Below, in pieces: positions 6,868 through 8,804 of a stretch of 8,804 nt of DNA. The stretch covers positions 1-8,804 of the forward strand of contig JANQHU010000201.1 of NCBI GenBank assembly GCA_028282485.1, in the 5' to 3' direction. The DNA is from Bacillota bacterium. Its GTDB lineage: Bacteria > Bacillota > UBA4882 > UBA8346. Under the pieces are notes generated by a model that made no database searches, had not been told where the DNA came from, and saw nothing but the letters and a program-made list of their open reading frames with translations. A program made the position numbers and the translations under genes. Positions within the stretch are counted from its first letter, which is position 1, and the number at the start of each line of letters is the position of its first letter.

Positions 6868-6896
6868 ATATTAAATTATCGCCAAGCAATTGTCAA
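6868..6896 (-). promoter_or_regulatory. Housekeeping (sigma-70/sigma-A type) promoter for the fmdB-like gene, argS and pyrG
   Basis: On the minus strand a perfect TTGACA (6896-6891) is followed at exactly 17 nt by TAATAT (6873-6868). An AT-rich discriminator leads to a start site expected near 6861, about 35 nt before the ATG at 6826. It is the best promoter in the window. The rest of the 112-nt spacer back to the slipin stop (6939) shows no clear terminator. Confidence 0.75.
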
Positions 6897-6938
6897 GGAT
6901 TTGGAAATGAAAACCATAAATATTTCTGCCAACCTTCC

Positions 6939-7859
6939 TTAATTATTGCCCTTCTCGGTAAAAAAACGTAATAACTCAACAGGGAGGGGAAAAATTACTG
7001 TAGAATTTCTTTCTACCGCAATTTCCGATAAAGTCTGGAGATAACGCAATTGAATAGAGGCCGGTTCCGCGGATAAAACCCGAGCCGCTTCGGATAATTT
7101 TTCGGAAGCCTGCAACTCTCCTTCCGCCGCAATAATCTTAGCGCGCCTTTCCCGTTCTGCTTCTGCTTGTTTAGCAATCGCTCTTTTCATACTTTCGGCT
7201 AATTCCACCGCTTTTACCTCAACAGAAGTTACTTTGACTCCCCAGGGATCAGTAGCTTCATCCATAAAGTCTTTCAAAATCTCATTTAATTTCCCCCGGT
7301 TGGCTAGCATTTCATCCAGTTCGTTTTGACCTAACACCGAACGTAAAATCGTTTGGGCCAGCAATGAAGTACTTTTCACATGATCCGCTACTTTAATAAT
7401 CGCCGAAGTAGGATCATACACATTAAAATAAACCACAGCATCCACTAAGATGGTCACATTATCTCTGGTAATTACCTCTTGTTTGGGAACATCAATGGTA
7501 AAGGTGCGCAGATCAACATTACGGACCATATCGATTCCCATGGGAAAAACCAGATTAACTCCGGGATTTAAGACTGCGATTTGCCTTCCAAAACGAAATA
7601 AGACGCCCCGTTCGTACTCATTCACAATTCGTAACATGCTCGGTAAAAATAACAAAAAGGGCACAAAGAGTAAAATAGCACCCGTCTCCCAGCCATTAGC
7701 CGTAAAGAAACTCTGACCAAAAATGAATAATAGCCCGGCCCCGATTAAAAAGACAGCCATGGTTCGGGCTTTCGTATAAAAAGCCAGACCCAAATAAATT
7801 AGCCACCAAATTCCAAAGATCACCCAGCCAATATAAATAATCGTCCCTAAAAAATCCAT
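6939..7859 (-). CDS. Slipin/stomatin-like SPFH (band 7) membrane protein
   Basis: SPFH proteins of the slipin branch form oligomeric membrane scaffolds linked to membrane microdomains and proteolysis; many bacterial ones pair with an NfeD protein. In this 306-residue protein three hydrophobic segments come first (about 5-28, 34-52 and 60-76). The slipin signature R77-IVNEYERGVLFRFGR starts the SPFH domain (about 77-240). Typical blocks follow: RNVDLRTFTIDVPKQEVITRDNV in two runs (RNVDLRTFTI, DVPKQEVITR), ILRSVLGQNELDEMLANR, and VKVTSVEVKAVELAESMKRA. A charged coiled coil (KQAEAERERRAKIIAAEGE) leads to the C-terminal QLRYLQTLSEIA and STVIFPLPVELL motifs. The N-terminus is longer than the single hairpin usual for slipins. 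No nfeD gene flanks it. The ATG at 7859 has GGAG and AAGGAA elements within 12 nt. A possible leader ORF overlaps its start. It is 226 nt downstream of the protease gene. Confidence 0.93.
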   Translation of the reverse strand: MDFLGTIIYIGWVIFGIWWLIYLGLAFYTKARTMAVFLIGAGLLFIFGQSFFTANGWETGAILLFVPFLLFLPSMLRIVNEYERGVLFRFGRQIAVLNPGVNLVFPMGIDMVRNVDLRTFTIDVPKQEVITRDNVTILVDAVVYFNVYDPTSAIIKVADHVKSTSLLAQTILRSVLGQNELDEMLANRGKLNEILKDFMDEATDPWGVKVTSVEVKAVELAESMKRAIAKQAEAERERRAKIIAAEGELQASEKLSEAARVLSAEPASIQLRYLQTLSEIAVERNSTVIFPLPVELLRFFTEKGNN

Positions 7860-7933
7860 TTTCCTTCACTCCTAAAAAAATTATTTTTCAGCCAAATAAC
7901 TATTCTTAATATTATATTAAAAATTGGAAGCAT
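7847..7933 (-). CDS. Possible 28-residue hydrophobic/basic leader peptide overlapping the slipin start
   Basis: An ATG at 7933 is preceded by AGGAG (7946-7942) at an ideal 8 nt. The frame runs 28 codons to a TAG at 7849-7847, thereby overlapping the slipin start (7859) by 13 nt in another frame. The slipin ribosome binding site lies inside it, an arrangement suited to translational coupling. The peptide starts MLPIFNIILRIVIWLKNNFF and ends RSEGKWIF: a short hydrophobic helix with basic residues, as in tiny membrane proteins. The region is AT-rich, which also produces hydrophobic codons by chance. No family is recognised. Confidence 0.35.
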   Translation of the reverse strand: MLPIFNIILRIVIWLKNNFFRSEGKWIF

Positions 7934-8085
7934 TTATGTCTCTCCTAATTACTGGCACCTAAAATTTTTTCAGTTTCTATACATTTTTAACCATTTACCC
8001 CTTTATTTCCCGAAAAAAATAGTTTATAATAGAAACATAACCAAATCAACCCATTTTTCATTCCTTCCCTTTTATTTATATATTT
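7934..8085. other. AT-rich spacer between the protease and slipin genes
   Basis: No confident gene here. On the minus strand there is a poor promoter-like pair upstream of slipin (TTGATT at 8048-8043, TATAAA 15 nt later), plus a 24-codon frame (8061-7987) with its Shine-Dalgarno too close. On the plus strand an exact TATAAT lies at 8025-8030 with a weak TTTATT 17 nt upstream (8002-8007). It points towards the plus-strand terminator at 8096-8127. Confidence 0.4.
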
Positions 8086-8804
8086 TCATTTTTCCAGACC
8101 GCTTTTACGAAAAGCGGTCTTTTTTTTACCATCGTCATTACTGCTTGAAATCATATCTTGTATAACAGCTGCTGCTTCCAGAATATAAGCATCTTTATTG
8201 ATCTGCTGATACCAATCAGTTAAGGACTTACTCCGTGCTTTCGAATGTTGCTGCTCTTTGAGGCCGAAAACTTTAACCTGAGTAGGCGCGGTTTGCAAAG
8301 CTTCAATTTTTTGAAATTCCTTTTTAGCTTCTTCTTGTTTGCGAATAAATTTACTTAACTCTAATTGGTAATTATTTTTTAGATTTTTTTCGGCTTCCAA
8401 CTTACCTACATAAGCATTAATGTTAGTAAATACTTTACTCGCCCTAACTCTTTGCTGGCTTTTCTCTTTTAAATAACTAAGTTCAAGCCCGCCGGGCCAT
8501 TTTTGATAAGGAACTGGCGCAATGGTATCCCAGGGTAAATAGTAGTCCAGGGACTTCTCTCCTAATTCCAAATAACTATAGGTATCCGGTAAGATGATAT
8601 CCGCAGTCACTCCCTCACCTTGGGTGGAACCCCCGTTGACCCGGTAAAATTTTCGAATGGTCAGTTTTAAAGAACCTAACGGTTTTAAATGACTGGCTCG
8701 AGTGGGTACCAAACTATCCAGATCGGCAAAGGTTTGCACGGTTCCTTTGCCAAAAGTATTAGGGCTGCCGATAATGACCGCTCGTTGGTAATCTTGCAGA
8801 GCCG
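8086..8804 (-). CDS. prc: Tail-specific (C-terminal processing) protease Prc/Tsp, family S41, C-terminal part (cut by the right window edge)
   Basis: Prc is an S41 serine protease of the cell envelope that degrades or trims proteins from their C-termini. In diderms it acts in the periplasm and helps control peptidoglycan enzymes. The last 238 codons are present. The frame is open to the right edge, so the GTG at 8739 is an internal valine, not a start. The fragment opens ALQDYQRAVIIG, then NTFGKGTVQ. Its lysine (codon 8748-8746) aligns with the catalytic lysine of E. coli Prc (K455, FGKGTVQ). The nucleophilic serine should lie about seven codons beyond the window. KFYRVNGGSTQGEGVTADI, directly diagnostic of Prc, follows at about 51-69 of the fragment. 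Next is the long C-terminal DUF3340-type domain (KSLDYYLPWDTIAP, charged helices, DAYILEAAAVIQDM). PDZ and signal regions are outside the window. The last codons (KTAFRKSGLEK) are encoded by the hairpin described at 8096-8127. Confidence 0.95.
   Translation of the reverse strand, partial: ALQDYQRAVIIGSPNTFGKGTVQTFADLDSLVPTRASHLKPLGSLKLTIRKFYRVNGGSTQGEGVTADIILPDTYSYLELGEKSLDYYLPWDTIAPVPYQKWPGGLELSYLKEKSQQRVRASKVFTNINAYVGKLEAEKNLKNNYQLELSKFIRKQEEAKKEFQKIEALQTAPTQVKVFGLKEQQHSKARSKSLTDWYQQINKDAYILEAAAVIQDMISSSNDDGKKKTAFRKSGLEK
8096..8127 (+). terminator. Perfect intrinsic terminator on the plus strand, inside the 3' end of prc
   Basis: On the plus strand AGACCGCTTTT (8096-8106) and AAAAGCGGTCT (8110-8120) form a perfect 11-bp stem with a 3-nt ACG loop, directly followed by a T-run to 8127 (eight T counting the last stem base). 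In the prc direction the hairpin is preceded by A8 and followed by GGAAAAATGA, without a T-run. It should therefore terminate transcription entering prc from the left (antisense), not the prc message. No plus-strand gene upstream is evident. Confidence 0.75.

Noticed and set aside
7450..7716. Plus-strand open frame of 88 codons inside the slipin gene
   Set aside because: Antisense to conserved SPFH codons, no recognisable domain; a shadow frame.
7987..8061. 24-codon minus-strand frame (begins MKNGLIWLCFYYK) between prc and slipin
   Set aside because: Its Shine-Dalgarno GGAAGG is only one base from the ATG, and an AT-rich spacer easily gives such hydrophobic frames by chance.
8737..8739. GTG as the start codon of the right-edge gene
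   Set aside because: The frame stays open to base 8804 and encodes the conserved FGKGTVQ block upstream, so this is an internal valine of a truncated prc.

Overview
The window reads as an ordinary chromosomal stretch of a low- to mid-GC bacterium. Every confident gene lies on the minus strand, so transcription runs from the right edge to the left edge. Strong Shine-Dalgarno sites, a near-consensus sigma-70 type promoter, AT-rich spacers, a CheB, and a Clostridia-like association of argS, pyrG and rho suggest a Firmicutes-related lineage. The protease at the right edge is of the Prc/Tsp type with the long C-terminal domain usual in Gram-negative (diderm) bacteria. A diderm Firmicutes-like group is therefore a reasonable guess, but the window does not settle the taxonomy.

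Layout in the direction of transcription. (1) 8804-8086: the 3' part of a Prc-type tail-specific protease gene, cut by the window edge. A perfect intrinsic terminator of the opposite (plus) orientation is embedded in its last codons. (2) 8085-7860: an AT-rich spacer holding a possible 28-residue leader ORF (7933-7847) that overlaps the start of the next gene. (3) 7859-6939: a slipin/SPFH membrane protein with an unusually long membrane-spanning N-terminus. (4) A strong promoter (6896-6868) drives fmdB-like zinc-ribbon gene 6826-6569, argS 6490-4799 and pyrG 4766-3147. A UUCG-capped hairpin between the zinc-ribbon gene and argS could act as a terminator or attenuator. (5) 3076-2495: a secreted protein of unknown function, whose ribosome binding site can be paired by an upstream 9-base complement. 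(6) 2373-1315: cheB, preceded by a sigma-D/sigma-28-like promoter candidate. (7) 1172-513: an unrecognised cytoplasmic protein with three cysteine clusters. (8) A weak terminator, then the first 116 codons of rho (349 to the left edge).

Functionally the core is housekeeping: arginyl-tRNA synthesis, CTP synthesis and transcription termination. Chemotaxis adaptation (CheB) and envelope maintenance (Prc, slipin, secreted protein) are interspersed. I found no mobile element, CRISPR array, tRNA, rRNA or defence cassette. I do not see a complete novel multi-gene system. The best leads are small and regulatory: the slipin leader ORF, the plus-strand terminator at the 3' end of prc, the SD-pairing leader at 3079-3126, and the degenerate HIGH motif in ArgRS. 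The Cys-cluster protein beside rho is the main uncharacterised gene.
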